Origin: an uncultured Bacteroidota bacterium
GTDB taxonomy: Bacteria > Bacteroidota > Bacteroidia > JABEUT01
DNA length: 44,909 nt
Assembly (NCBI GenBank): GCA_903863935.1
Contig: CAIPDV010000088.1
Span: forward strand, 1-44,909
Direction of reading: 5' to 3'
In this document: piece after piece, positions 24,683-34,281 of the stretch
Position numbering within the stretch: position 1 is the stretch's first letter
Layout: each line of letters opens with the position of its first letter
Program-made: the position numbers and the translations under genes
Notes under the pieces: model-generated
Told to the model about the DNA's origin: nothing
Database searches by the model: none
Seen by the model: the letters and a program-made list of their open reading frames with translations, nothing else

Positions 24683-26794
24683 ATGAAGCTATACCCGTTA
24701 TCACTTGGTCTGCTTTTATTTGCAGCCTGTAATCAGCCCGCTCCGGTAAAAGTTGAAAAACTCAACTATCCACAAACCCGCAAGTGCGATACCATTACTA
24801 CATACTTTGGCGTGAAGATAGCCGACCCATACCGCTGGCTGGAGAATGATACATCGGCCGAAACAGGGCAATGGATAGCTGCTGAAAATAAGGTAACCCA
24901 GGATTATCTTTCCAGAATTACATTCCGTGATTCACTTAAAAAACGCCTGACCGCACTCTATCATTACGAAAAATACAGTGTGCCATTTATGCGTGGCAAA
25001 TATGTTTTCTATTATAAAAATAATGGTTCACAAAACCAGAGTGTGCTTTATGTTCAGGAAGGATTGTCAGGCACTCCAAGAATTCTGCTTGATCCGAATT
25101 CACTCGCAAAAGACGGTACAGTTTCCATGTATGCTATCTCTGTTTCCAACGACCAGAAATATTTGGCTTATGGCATAAGCCGCGCCGGCTCTGACTGGAA
25201 CGAGTTTTATGTACTCGACATTGCTACGGGAAAACAATTGAACGATACACTCAATTACAGTAAATTCTCTGAACTCGGCTGGCAAGGCGATGGTTTCTAC
25301 TATACTCGCTATGAAGCTCCGGCAAAGGGACAGGCGTTAGTGAAATCAAACGAAAACCCGATGATCTATTTCCATAAAGTGGGAACTTTGCAAAGTGCAG
25401 ATAAACTAATTTATGAAGACAAGCAACATCCGAAACGCACGTTAGGCGCATATACTACCGATGATGAAAAATATCTGATTGTGCACTTTGAAGAAGCTTC
25501 CGACAACAATGCGTTCTCTGTGAAAGACCTTACTAAGCCGAATGCTCCATTTGTTCCGGTAGTAACTACTTTCACAAGCGATAATACAGTAATTGATGAT
25601 AATGGAACCCAACTGCTTGTTTATACCAACAAGGGTGCATCCAAGTACAGGTTAGTATGGATTGATATTAATAAACCGGATACCACCAACTGGAAAAATG
25701 TATTACCTGAACAGGAAAACCTATTGCAGGGTGTTAGTTTGTCGGGCGATAAGCTGATTGCATCATATCAGGACAATGTAAAGACAAGGCTGTATGTATA
25801 TAGCATGGTCGGAAAAATGATTACTGAAATAAAGTTGCCGGGATTAGGCAATAGTGATTTTTCGGCAAGTAAAAAGAATACAACTGTGTTTTATTCATTT
25901 ACCAATTACATCACGCTTCCAACTATATTCAGCTATGATGTGACAAGTGATAAATCTACTCAATTTGCCAAGCCTGATAATGGTTTCAAGTCTGATGATT
26001 ATATAACTGAACAGGTATTCTATCCAAGTAAGGACGGAACAAAAATACCAATGTATATCGTTCATAAAAGAGATATTAAATTGGATGGAAACAATCCATG
26101 TTTCTTATATGCTTATGGAGGGTTCAACATCAGCATACTTCCTGCATTCAGCCCTGGAGCCGCATTATTCCTAGAGCATGGAGGTGTTTATGCAGTGCCT
26201 AATCTCCGCGGTGGTGGCGAGTTTGGCGAAAAATGGCACGAAGCTGGAACTAAACTTAACAAGCAAAATGTATTCGATGATTTTTACGCTGCATCCTCTT
26301 ATCTGGTAGATAATAAGTATACCTCCCGCAGCAAACTGGCAATACATGGCCGTTCTAATGGTGGTCTGCTGATTGGTGCTTCTATGACTGAACATCCCGA
26401 AATGGCAAAAGTAGCTCTGCCGGGTGTTGGCGTTTTGGATATGTTACGTTACCATAAGTTTACCATCGGTTGGTCATGGGCTAATGATTATGGCACAAGT
26501 GATGATTCAATACAGTTTCATAACCTTATAAAGTTTTCTCCATTACATAACGTGCATGATACAACATATCCTGCAACCCTTATCACAACTGCCGATCATG
26601 ATGACCGTGTGGTACCTGCTCACTCATTTAAGTTTGCTGCAACATTGCAAGCTCACCAAAAAGGCGACGAACCAGTTCTTATTCGTATAGACCACAACGC
26701 TGGCCATGGTGGCGGAAAACCAATGTCGAAACAAATTGATGAGTTCGGGGATATGTGGAGCTTTGTGTTCTACAACCTCGGTATGAAGTGGTAA
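24683..26794 (+). CDS. Prolyl oligopeptidase (S9A), exported lipoprotein
   Basis: A 703-residue serine peptidase cleaving after proline in peptides. It has a lipoprotein signal (LLFAACNQ, Cys16), so it should be in the periplasm or outer membrane. The N-terminal part (IADPYRWLENDTSAET near 45-60) and a seven-bladed propeller at about 75-415 gate the active site. The alpha/beta-hydrolase domain has the catalytic triad: Ser558 in GRSNGG, Asp641 in DHDDRVVPAHS and His675 in NAGHGGGK. Ser, Asp and His numbering falls close to porcine prolyl oligopeptidase (554, 641, 680). All three are present, so it should be active. It is flanked by a 114-bp gap before and 57 bp after; it appears to be a single-gene unit. 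Confidence 0.95.
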   Translation: MKLYPLSLGLLLFAACNQPAPVKVEKLNYPQTRKCDTITTYFGVKIADPYRWLENDTSAETGQWIAAENKVTQDYLSRITFRDSLKKRLTALYHYEKYSVPFMRGKYVFYYKNNGSQNQSVLYVQEGLSGTPRILLDPNSLAKDGTVSMYAISVSNDQKYLAYGISRAGSDWNEFYVLDIATGKQLNDTLNYSKFSELGWQGDGFYYTRYEAPAKGQALVKSNENPMIYFHKVGTLQSADKLIYEDKQHPKRTLGAYTTDDEKYLIVHFEEASDNNAFSVKDLTKPNAPFVPVVTTFTSDNTVIDDNGTQLLVYTNKGASKYRLVWIDINKPDTTNWKNVLPEQENLLQGVSLSGDKLIASYQDNVKTRLYVYSMVGKMITEIKLPGLGNSDFSASKKNTTVFYSFTNYITLPTIFSYDVTSDKSTQFAKPDNGFKSDDYITEQVFYPSKDGTKIPMYIVHKRDIKLDGNNPCFLYAYGGFNISILPAFSPGAALFLEHGGVYAVPNLRGGGEFGEKWHEAGTKLNKQNVFDDFYAASSYLVDNKYTSRSKLAIHGRSNGGLLIGASMTEHPEMAKVALPGVGVLDMLRYHKFTIGWSWANDYGTSDDSIQFHNLIKFSPLHNVHDTTYPATLITTADHDDRVVPAHSFKFAATLQAHQKGDEPVLIRIDHNAGHGGGKPMSKQIDEFGDMWSFVFYNLGMKW

Positions 26795-26851
26795 TAATAG
26801 CGTAAGCCCTATCACGTTCCGCGAAAACGGGATTTATGTATCTTTACACCA

Positions 26852-27223
26852 ATGAATGAAACACAAAAAACAGGCGGTGAAGGAGAAACTGAAGCATTGA
26901 ACTATCTGCGTTCAATCGGTTATGAAATCCTTGAAAAGAACTGGAGACACAGTAACCAGGAAATAGATATTATTGCAAAAGACAAAACGTTTTTAGTTAT
27001 AGCCGAAGTAAAAACACGTTCCAGCAATGCTTTCGGAGAACCGGAAGCCTTTGTGAACAGGCAAAAGCAAAGGAACCTCATTAAGGCCGCAAACGCTTAC
27101 CTTGAAAAGAAAGACCTGATGCTTGAAATTCGTTTTGATATTTTATCAGTTATGAAGAACGGAGAAAACTATAAAGTGAATCATATTCAAAATGCATTTT
27201 ACCCAATATTAAACCGATCATGA
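26852..27223 (+). CDS. yraN: YraN/UPF0102 family nuclease-fold protein
   Basis: A 123-residue YraN family protein with a restriction-endonuclease-like fold. Conserved elements: GEXEALNYL near 10-18, NWRHSNQEIDIIAKD near 30-44 (a D in the position of the catalytic acid) and VIAEVKTRS near 49-57 (the ExK core). These are the residues expected of a PD-(D/E)XK nuclease, but the cellular role of the family is not established. The stop overlaps the hemJ start by four bases, which suggests translational coupling. Confidence 0.93.
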   Translation: MNETQKTGGEGETEALNYLRSIGYEILEKNWRHSNQEIDIIAKDKTFLVIAEVKTRSSNAFGEPEAFVNRQKQRNLIKAANAYLEKKDLMLEIRFDILSVMKNGENYKVNHIQNAFYPILNRS

Positions 27224-27789
27224 ATTACACTTATATACTTGCACTGCACATAATTTTCGTGGTAACATGGTTTGCCGGGCTGTTCTATATTGCACGGCTT
27301 TTCATCTATCACACCGAAGCTGAAAAAAAACCGGAACCAGAAAGAACCATTTTGCAGGACCAGTATAAAATTATGGAGAAGAGGCTATGGTATGGTATCA
27401 CCTGGCCATCTATGATACTTACCTATGGTTTCGGAGGTACTTTACTCTATACAGTTTATGGAATTAATATTCCGCCATGGCTATTGGTTAAATTAACGTT
27501 CGTCTTTGGACTAACACTATACCATATTCAAAATCATGCTCTATACAGGCGTTTGGCAAAAAATAAAATCACATGGACCTCCACACAGCTCAGGCTCTGG
27601 AATGAACTTGCAACAATTTTTCTGGTGACAATTGTATTTATTGTAATCATTGGAGACGGGCATCATAGTTCCGGAGATGGCTCCGTAAGCCCTATCTGGG
27701 GAATTATCGGCTTCCTTTTATTCGCTTTCCTGATGTGGGGAGCAGTTATGATCTATAAAAAAGCGAGGGATAAAAAATCAAAAAAATAA
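27220..27789 (+). CDS. hemJ: Protoporphyrinogen IX oxidase, HemJ type
   Basis: A 189-residue inner-membrane protein of the HemJ (UPF0093/CopD-like) family, which oxidises protoporphyrinogen IX to protoporphyrin IX. Conserved features: LHIIFVVTWFAGLFYIARLFIYH near 9-31 with His10, Lys91 in WLLVKLTFVFGLTLYHI and several membrane helices; the C-terminus is basic and cytoplasmic. A loop (GDGHHSSGDGSVSP) near 146-159 is unusual, being rich in His, Ser and Asp. It overlaps yraN by four bases, with kmo two bases downstream. hemE is elsewhere in the window, so heme genes are dispersed here. Confidence 0.88.
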   Translation: MNYTYILALHIIFVVTWFAGLFYIARLFIYHTEAEKKPEPERTILQDQYKIMEKRLWYGITWPSMILTYGFGGTLLYTVYGINIPPWLLVKLTFVFGLTLYHIQNHALYRRLAKNKITWTSTQLRLWNELATIFLVTIVFIVIIGDGHHSSGDGSVSPIWGIIGFLLFAFLMWGAVMIYKKARDKKSKK

Positions 27790-27790
27790 T

Positions 27791-29158
27791 ATGAATGAAA
27801 AACCAATAGCAATTGTAGGAGCGGGACTAGTAGGCTCATTGCTGGGAATCTATTTATCGCAACGAGGATATAAAGTTGAATTATTTGAGCGCAGGGATGA
27901 TATGCGTGCAGGAAATATGATGGGTGGAAAATCCATTAACCTTGCTCTGTCTGACCGTGGCTGGAAGGCTTTACGCGGAGTTGGCATTGCAGATGAAATT
28001 ATGAAAATTGCCATCCCAATGAAAGGCCGCATGACACATGATATGGAAGGCAAAACAAATTTTCTTCCATACGGGAAAGAAGGACAAGCTATATATTCTG
28101 TATCACGCGCTGGATTGAATTGCCTCCTGATGAGCCTTGCAGAGCAGAAGGGAAGTAAGATACATTTCAATAAACGCTGTAAAAGTATTTCCTTAAAAGA
28201 TGCTTCATTAATTGTAGAAGACCCGGTAACAAAACAAGAGAATCATTTTTTTGCATCCCGAATATTTGGTACTGACGGAGCATTCTCTGCTGCACGTTTG
28301 CAAATGCAATTATCAACTGACCGGTTTGAATACTCCCAGCATTATCTAGATTATGGATATAAAGAATTGCATGTACCTCCCACTAAAAGCGGAGAGCATG
28401 CAATGGATAAAAATTGTCTGCATATTTGGCCACGAGGCAAATTCATGATGATTGCTTTGCCCAATATTGACGGTAGTTTCACATGTACTTTATTTTTCCC
28501 TTTTGAAGGTGAGGAATCGTTTTCGACATTAACAACAAAAGAATCAGTTAAGAAATTTTTCGATAAAACATTTCCCGACGCTGTCCCACACATGCCTACT
28601 TTATTGGAAGATTTCTTCCATAATCCTTCGGCCTCATTGGTGACAGTTCGCTCATACCCATGGAGCTTCGAGGATAAGATGTTGCTGTTGGGGGATGCAG
28701 CCCATGCTATTGTTCCGTTCTACGGGCAAGGGATGATTTGTGGCTTTGAAGATTGCACTGTGCTGAACGAAATTATGGATAAATACCTGACCAATCCGCA
28801 CGATGAAGCTGGTTGGAAAAAGGTTTTCGAGGAAACTCAAAAATCCCGCAAACCCAATTCAGATGCAATTGCAGAGCTTGCTGTAGCGAATTTTGTTGAG
28901 ATGCGCGACCTTGTTGCACATCCTGATTTTATATTGCAGAAAAAAATTGAAGCACATTTCAGCACCAAACATCCTGATAAATGGCTGCCACTTTATTCAA
29001 TGGTTACATTCAGTGATCTGCCCTACAGCTATGCATTGGAACGTGGCCGCAAACAAGATCAGATCATGAAAAAAGTATTGGCTACTCCCAACATTTCTGA
29101 AAAATGGAATTCAACGGAAGTGGAAGAAATGATGATGAGCTTGGTTAAGAACAGTTAA
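27791..29158 (+). CDS. kmo: Kynurenine 3-monooxygenase
   Basis: A 455-residue FAD-dependent monooxygenase that hydroxylates L-kynurenine to 3-hydroxykynurenine using NADPH and oxygen. It has the FAD-binding GAGLVGS at 10-16, the ER of the second Rossmann strand near 33-34, GGKSINLALSDRGWKALRGVGI near 45-66 (KMO-specific block), the GD-containing motif GDAAHAIVPFYGQG at about 301-314 and IEAHFSTKHPDKWLPLYSMVTFS near 382-404. The C-terminus lacks an obvious membrane anchor, unlike the eukaryotic enzyme. Neither tryptophan dioxygenase nor kynureninase is in the window. It is followed after nine bases by a PLP-dependent decarboxylase gene, and the four genes from yraN onward are one tight cluster. 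Confidence 0.93.
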   Translation: MNEKPIAIVGAGLVGSLLGIYLSQRGYKVELFERRDDMRAGNMMGGKSINLALSDRGWKALRGVGIADEIMKIAIPMKGRMTHDMEGKTNFLPYGKEGQAIYSVSRAGLNCLLMSLAEQKGSKIHFNKRCKSISLKDASLIVEDPVTKQENHFFASRIFGTDGAFSAARLQMQLSTDRFEYSQHYLDYGYKELHVPPTKSGEHAMDKNCLHIWPRGKFMMIALPNIDGSFTCTLFFPFEGEESFSTLTTKESVKKFFDKTFPDAVPHMPTLLEDFFHNPSASLVTVRSYPWSFEDKMLLLGDAAHAIVPFYGQGMICGFEDCTVLNEIMDKYLTNPHDEAGWKKVFEETQKSRKPNSDAIAELAVANFVEMRDLVAHPDFILQKKIEAHFSTKHPDKWLPLYSMVTFSDLPYSYALERGRKQDQIMKKVLATPNISEKWNSTEVEEMMMSLVKNS

Positions 29159-29167
29159 TTCTCTTTC

Positions 29168-30607
29168 ATGAATTCTGAACTTGAAAAAATTCTTGAGCTT
29201 GAAAAAGCAGCGCGGGAGTTAGAGCCTACAGCTGAATTGCGCAAGGCAGCAAGAGATTGGGTTGTCGATTACACAGAGCATTTCATTGATAACATTGAAA
29301 CAACTCCAGCATTTGTTTCGGAAAGAGAATCGAGCAACATACTTGAACATTTATCGGTAAGTGAGAATCCAAAACCTTTGAATGAAGTGCTTGAAACGCT
29401 GAAAAAAGGATTGGATATTTCAGGCTTAAATCCTGCATCGGGTGGGCATTTGGGGTATATTCCCGGGGGAGGTATCTACTATTCATCCTTGGGAGATTAT
29501 TGGGCTGACATTACAAACCGTTATGCAGGAATATATTTCGCAGGACCCGGAGCCGTGCGGATGGAAAATAGTTTAATCAGGTGGGCGGCAGAACTTATAG
29601 GATATCCTGCCGACTGTGCCGGAAATCTTGCCAGTGGCGGAAGTATAGCAAACCTTTCAGCAATAGTTTGTGCGCGAGATGCTCAAAAAATTACTTCAGA
29701 AAAAGTAAAACGCTCAGTGATATATGTTTCATCACAGGCACATCATTGCATATTCAAATCTATTAGGATAGCCGGGCTTTCAGAGGCTATTATACGATAT
29801 TTACCTCTTGATGAAAACTACAGAATAAAACCGGATGCGCTTAAAGAATTAATTGATCAGGATTTAAAAAATAATCTCATCCCTTTTCTTGTTATTGCAT
29901 CAGCTGGCACTACCGATGTGGGTGCAGTTGACCCATTGGAAAGCATTGGTAAGATTGCAAAAAAGTATAATCTCTGGTATCACATTGATGGGGCTTATGG
30001 CGGTTTTTTCATATTGACAGAGTATGGAAACCAAGCCCTGAAAGGAATTGAATTATCAGATTCAGTTGTACTCGATCCTCACAAAGGTTTGTTCTTACCC
30101 TACGGACTTGGAATGGTTTTGGTGAAAAACAGGCAGTCATTAATGAATTCGCAATACTACAAAGCAAACTATATGCAGGATGCTTTAAGTGCCGATGAAG
30201 AATTATCTCCTGCCGATTTATCGCCTGAACTCACCAAACACTTCCGTGGATTACGGCTTTGGTTACCTTTGCAATTATTGGGATTAAAGCCCTTCAGAGC
30301 CTGTCTTGAAGAGAAATTAATGCTTGCCAGATACTTTTATTCTGAAGTAAAAAAGATGGGCTTTGAAATGGGGCCTTATCCCGAACTGTCTGTTGCATCT
30401 TATCGATACATACCAAAAACAGGCGATGCGAATGCATTCAATAAAAAAATGATGGAAGAAATTGTAAAAGACGGAAGAGTATTCATTTCCTCCACAATGC
30501 TGGAAGACCGCTTTATGCTTAGGCTTGCAGTGCTTAGTTTCCGAACGCATTTATCTACTGTAAATATTTTGTTGGATCAATTAAGGGAGAAAACTAAGGG
30601 CCTCTAA
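29168..30607 (+). CDS. PLP-dependent group II amino-acid decarboxylase
   Basis: A 479-residue fold-type I decarboxylase of the aromatic-L-amino-acid/glutamate decarboxylase group. Visible marks: NPASGGHLGYIPGGG near 88-102 (substrate loop), GNLASGGSIANLSAI near 152-166 (phosphate binding), AHHCIFKSIRIAG near 191-203 (stacking His), HIDGAYGGF with Asp274, and the PLP lysine Lys306 in DPHKGLFLPYG. It should remove the carboxyl of an aromatic amino acid such as tryptophan, tyrosine or a kynurenine; the substrate cannot be told. It directly follows kmo, which makes 3-hydroxykynurenine, but a functional link is only suggested by position. Its stop overlaps the stop of convergent rodA (shared CTAA). 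Confidence 0.9.
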   Translation: MNSELEKILELEKAARELEPTAELRKAARDWVVDYTEHFIDNIETTPAFVSERESSNILEHLSVSENPKPLNEVLETLKKGLDISGLNPASGGHLGYIPGGGIYYSSLGDYWADITNRYAGIYFAGPGAVRMENSLIRWAAELIGYPADCAGNLASGGSIANLSAIVCARDAQKITSEKVKRSVIYVSSQAHHCIFKSIRIAGLSEAIIRYLPLDENYRIKPDALKELIDQDLKNNLIPFLVIASAGTTDVGAVDPLESIGKIAKKYNLWYHIDGAYGGFFILTEYGNQALKGIELSDSVVLDPHKGLFLPYGLGMVLVKNRQSLMNSQYYKANYMQDALSADEELSPADLSPELTKHFRGLRLWLPLQLLGLKPFRACLEEKLMLARYFYSEVKKMGFEMGPYPELSVASYRYIPKTGDANAFNKKMMEEIVKDGRVFISSTMLEDRFMLRLAVLSFRTHLSTVNILLDQLREKTKGL

Positions 30608-31869
30608 CGCAGAATCTGCAACCTGTCTGCATCCAACCTAAGGAAGATAAACATCAGCAGTGTGAAGGCCCAGAATGAAGAACCACCATAACTGATAAAT
30701 GGCAAAGGAATCCCGATAACAGGCATCAAGCCAAGGTTCATACCCACATTAACAGCAACATGAATAAAGAATATCGAGGCAACGCCGTACCCATATATAC
30801 GGCTAAATGGTGAACGTTGTCGTTCAGCTAAAAAAATTAAACGTATTATTAAAATAAAATAGAGTATCACAATAAATGCCGCACCTACGAAGCCCCATTC
30901 CTCGCAGGGAGTTACAAAAATAAAGTCGGTGGCGTGCGCAGGAACATAGTTCAATTTCGCCTGTGTACCCTGTAAATACCCTTTCCCGAAAACACTTCCT
31001 GAACCTATTGCAATTTCAGCCTGGTGCAGGTTATAACCTTCTTTACTGTTGTTTACATTTTGTTGCAGGAACACCTGGATACGTTTCTTTTGGTGAGGTT
31101 CCAGGTGATTGAATGCATAATTGGTTCCAAAAACAATTACTAAACAGAGCCCAAGAATAGCACCTACTTTAGAAAGGTCTTTTAATTTTCTTCGTGTAAA
31201 AATCAGAAATGCAAGCAATGCTAAACCTGCCAGCACTATTGAAAGGACCACTTTATTACCCACCAATGCCAAAATAAAAAGTGCGATCAACATGAAACCA
31301 CCGAGTAAAATATTGCCCGATAAGCCTTCTCTGTATAGTACAAAAATGAAGGCTGTATAGGTAATAGCCACACCTGTTTCATTTTGTAAAATTACAAGCA
31401 GCATTGGCATAAGCACCATTGCAGCAGCAACCAAGCGTATCTTTTTTTCATCCGATGCTTTCTTTTCATTACTCAAATATTTGGCAAGGCCCAGGTTTAT
31501 GGCGAATATTCCCAGTTCGGCCGGTTGTATTCCTATCTGTCCGATCTTAAACCAGGAATGACTTCCTGCAATATCTTTACCTATAAACCTTACAGCTATA
31601 TCCATGAAAACAATTATTCCATATAACGGATAACTGAAAACTGAAAAGAAGCTCGCGTCCGAAACCATGATTAAGAAGGCCAGTATGAATCCGGTAATTA
31701 TCCATACGAATTGTTTACCGTAACGTTGAGAAAAGTCAAATATGCCAGGGTGTGTTGTATTATATACGGCGGAATAAATATTGAGCCATCCGATCAATAC
31801 AATACATAAATAGATACCGATAGTAAACCAGTCAATATGCGGAATAATATTACTGCGGCGGTCACTCAT
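30604..31869 (-). CDS. rodA: Rod-shape determining protein RodA (SEDS glycosyltransferase)
   Basis: A 421-residue integral membrane protein of the SEDS family that polymerises lipid II into glycan strands together with PBP2 in the elongasome. About ten membrane helices are visible. Conserved blocks include GSHSWFKIGQIGIQPAELG near 98-116 (with the RodA PAE motif), NDTG-like QNETGVAI near 160, GKGYLQGTQAKLNYVPAHATDFIFV near 296-320 and GIPLPFISYGGSS near 384-396. An insertion near 210-275 is basic (RRKLKDLSK). It overlaps the mrdA gene by eight bases. It is the last gene of the purH-mreB-mreC-mreD-mrdA-rodA series. Confidence 0.96.
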   Translation of the reverse strand: MSDRRSNIIPHIDWFTIGIYLCIVLIGWLNIYSAVYNTTHPGIFDFSQRYGKQFVWIITGFILAFLIMVSDASFFSVFSYPLYGIIVFMDIAVRFIGKDIAGSHSWFKIGQIGIQPAELGIFAINLGLAKYLSNEKKASDEKKIRLVAAAMVLMPMLLVILQNETGVAITYTAFIFVLYREGLSGNILLGGFMLIALFILALVGNKVVLSIVLAGLALLAFLIFTRRKLKDLSKVGAILGLCLVIVFGTNYAFNHLEPHQKKRIQVFLQQNVNNSKEGYNLHQAEIAIGSGSVFGKGYLQGTQAKLNYVPAHATDFIFVTPCEEWGFVGAAFIVILYFILIIRLIFLAERQRSPFSRIYGYGVASIFFIHVAVNVGMNLGLMPVIGIPLPFISYGGSSFWAFTLLMFIFLRLDADRLQILR

Positions 31870-33772
31870 CTTTATGCTTGTGCTTTTTGATGGTTGCTAC
31901 TTTTGCTTCTGCCGCATTATGCTTTTTCTTTTTGGGTGCATTCTTTTCTTCAGCAAGATATTGAATTGTATTTCCTTCCAGCATTTTCTTTTCTATTTCC
32001 ACCCTCTTGATTGTATCGTTCAAATATTTTTCAATCATTAAACTTGCTATTGGCGCAGCCCATTCAGCACCCCAACCGCCGCGTTCAATAACCACACTTA
32101 CAGCTATCCTGGGATGATCTTTCGGCGCAAACGCGATGAACAATGAGTTATTCCTTCCATTCGGATTTTGGGCTGTGCCTGTTTTTCCGCACATCACAAT
32201 ACCCGGAATCTTACTGGCAGCAGCTGTTCCATCATTCACCACATCGCACATACCATCGGCAACAATATTGAAAAACTGTGCATCAATTGGCACAAAATGT
32301 TTGGTTGCATACTTTTTCATTGTCGGCCTATCAGCAATTGACCGAATGATATGCGGTAAAAAATAATATCCCCTATTTCCTATTATTGAAGCCTGATTTG
32401 CGAGTTGCAATGGAGTTACTCCCAGTTCTCCCTGACCAATAGCCAGTGAAATAATTGTTGATCCTTTCCAATGCCCCTTGCCATGATATTTATCGTAATA
32501 TTTCTGCGTAGGTAGTGAACCCCTCAATGCACTTGGCAAATCAATATCCGGCCGTATGCCAATGCCAAAGCTGGTTACATAACGACGCCAGGAATTAAAT
32601 GCCTCTTCCGTGGAACTGTATTTTTTGTTGTTCATAATACTCATGAACACATTACAGAAATACGTGTTGCACGATAGAGCTATCGCTTTTTCAAGTTGCA
32701 GTGAGCCATGCGCAGCATCACAACCAACTGATATTTTTCCCAAATGGAATGCTCCCGGGCAACTGTAAGCAGTATTTTCATTCAATACGCCTTCCTGTTG
32801 GCCTATAAGCGCCTCAATAGTTTTGAATGTGGAGCCCGGTGGGTACATAGCCATGAGAGCCCGATTAAATAAGGGTACATTGATGCTATCGCGAAGAAGT
32901 TTCCCATAATTTTTTGCACGAACACTTCCTACCATCATATTCGGATCGTAGAACGGACTGGATACGAGTGCTAATATTTCTCCGGTTTCCGGATCTATTG
33001 CAACAATACTGCCCGCTTTGTTCTGCATCAGTTTCTCACCATATTCCTGAAGTTCCGCATCAATAGTACAGGTAAGGTTTGCACCCGTTACAGGCAATGT
33101 ATCAAACTTTCCATTTTTATAATCCCCAACTTCTTTATTCATGGCATCAAACATCATGATCTTAATGCCCTTTGTTCCGCGCAATTCACTTTCATATGAC
33201 TCCTCTATCCCGCTTATACCAATATAATCACCCTCTTTGTAATTCGGATTGCGCGCACATAATTCCTTATTTACTTCACCTATGTAGCCCAAAATATGTG
33301 GCGCAACTTTCATCGGGTATCTTCGTACAGTCCGCACCTGGGAGGTAAATCCATGATATTTAAAAAGTTTTTCCTGAAAAGAAGCGTAAATTTCCGGAGT
33401 CACTTTCTTCAAGAATACGGAAGCATGATAAGCTGTGTTTTGAATGGTTGCTTTTTTAATTCCGGAAATAAAATCTGTCTTGGTAATTCCCAAATCATTG
33501 CAGAAAGAATTCGTGTCAAAATCTTTTACGAGAGATGGAGTAACAAGAATATCATAGGCTGCTTCGTTAGTAACTAATAAGCGGCCTTTGCGGTCATAAA
33601 TACATCCTCTTGGAGGGTATTGTGTTACATGGCGAAAGGTTTCGTTACTTGCATCAAGCTTTAGCGTTTCGTCAATAACCTGCATATAAAACAAACGGAT
33701 GATAAACGCTATGCAGGCAATCAGAAAGATGCCGCCAATAATATATTTCCGGTCGCCAAACAGACTATTCAT
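31862..33772 (-). CDS. mrdA: Penicillin-binding protein 2 (elongation transpeptidase)
   Basis: A 636-residue class B penicillin-binding protein that cross-links peptidoglycan during cell elongation, paired with RodA. It has one N-terminal membrane helix (about 11-30), a pedestal domain with the RGCIYDRKGRLLVTN motif near 55-69, and the transpeptidase domain with active Ser314 in PGSTFK, SxN at 367-369 (SCN) and KTGTA with Lys530. The C-terminal tail (about 600-636) is lysine-rich with KKKK and HKHK runs, probably a cytoplasm-independent disordered end. Overlap with rodA and with mreD (four bases) suggests coupled translation. Confidence 0.97.
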   Translation of the reverse strand: MNSLFGDRKYIIGGIFLIACIAFIIRLFYMQVIDETLKLDASNETFRHVTQYPPRGCIYDRKGRLLVTNEAAYDILVTPSLVKDFDTNSFCNDLGITKTDFISGIKKATIQNTAYHASVFLKKVTPEIYASFQEKLFKYHGFTSQVRTVRRYPMKVAPHILGYIGEVNKELCARNPNYKEGDYIGISGIEESYESELRGTKGIKIMMFDAMNKEVGDYKNGKFDTLPVTGANLTCTIDAELQEYGEKLMQNKAGSIVAIDPETGEILALVSSPFYDPNMMVGSVRAKNYGKLLRDSINVPLFNRALMAMYPPGSTFKTIEALIGQQEGVLNENTAYSCPGAFHLGKISVGCDAAHGSLQLEKAIALSCNTYFCNVFMSIMNNKKYSSTEEAFNSWRRYVTSFGIGIRPDIDLPSALRGSLPTQKYYDKYHGKGHWKGSTIISLAIGQGELGVTPLQLANQASIIGNRGYYFLPHIIRSIADRPTMKKYATKHFVPIDAQFFNIVADGMCDVVNDGTAAASKIPGIVMCGKTGTAQNPNGRNNSLFIAFAPKDHPRIAVSVVIERGGWGAEWAAPIASLMIEKYLNDTIKRVEIEKKMLEGNTIQYLAEEKNAPKKKKHNAAEAKVATIKKHKHKDE

Positions 33773-34281
33773 GATGCATTTCTGAAAAAGAGGCTCTGGG
33801 TTAACAGAATAAGAATCAGTGTTGCAATTCCACTTAGAACAACTTTAAACAGGGTAGTGAAGAAGTTGTGCATAGAGAACATTTCCAGATAAAAGAGCAC
33901 CGTATGATGTAGAATTATCAAGGTGCCTGCATAACTCAGCATCCATCGTAAGCCCATTGAACCAACGGTAGCATTTGCATCAGCATTATATTCGCCTGCC
34001 GGGGCATAAAACCGCAAAATAGCAGGTCTGCAAAATGCCATCAAAGTGCAAGCGGCCGCATTCATTCCCATGGTATTGTAAAACATATCAATAATTAAGC
34101 CTGTGGCAAATGCAACAAGCAATACAATACTTTTATTAAGACGGAAGGGTAGCATTAGTATTGCAGCAATAAAAACAAAGGGATTAAAAAATATTCCAAG
34201 ATCCAGATGCCGGACAATAGTTACCTGCAGGAGAATAAAAAAGAGAAAACGTAAAAAATTCTTTCCTGCTTCAATTATCAT
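33769..34281 (-). CDS. mreD: Rod-shape determining protein MreD
   Basis: A 170-residue membrane protein with five or six hydrophobic helices (residues about 5-28, 33-65, 75-95, 105-125, 140-165), matching MreD in size and in position between mreC and mrdA. It links MreC to the elongasome in the inner membrane. The sequence itself is weakly conserved, as for MreD in general; the DMFYNTMGMNAAA region near 63-75 fits the family helix that precedes the conserved Gly. It overlaps mreC and mrdA by four bases each, consistent with one transcript. The order of the cluster makes the call secure. Confidence 0.9.
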   Translation of the reverse strand: MIIEAGKNFLRFLFFILLQVTIVRHLDLGIFFNPFVFIAAILMLPFRLNKSIVLLVAFATGLIIDMFYNTMGMNAAACTLMAFCRPAILRFYAPAGEYNADANATVGSMGLRWMLSYAGTLIILHHTVLFYLEMFSMHNFFTTLFKVVLSGIATLILILLTQSLFFRNAS

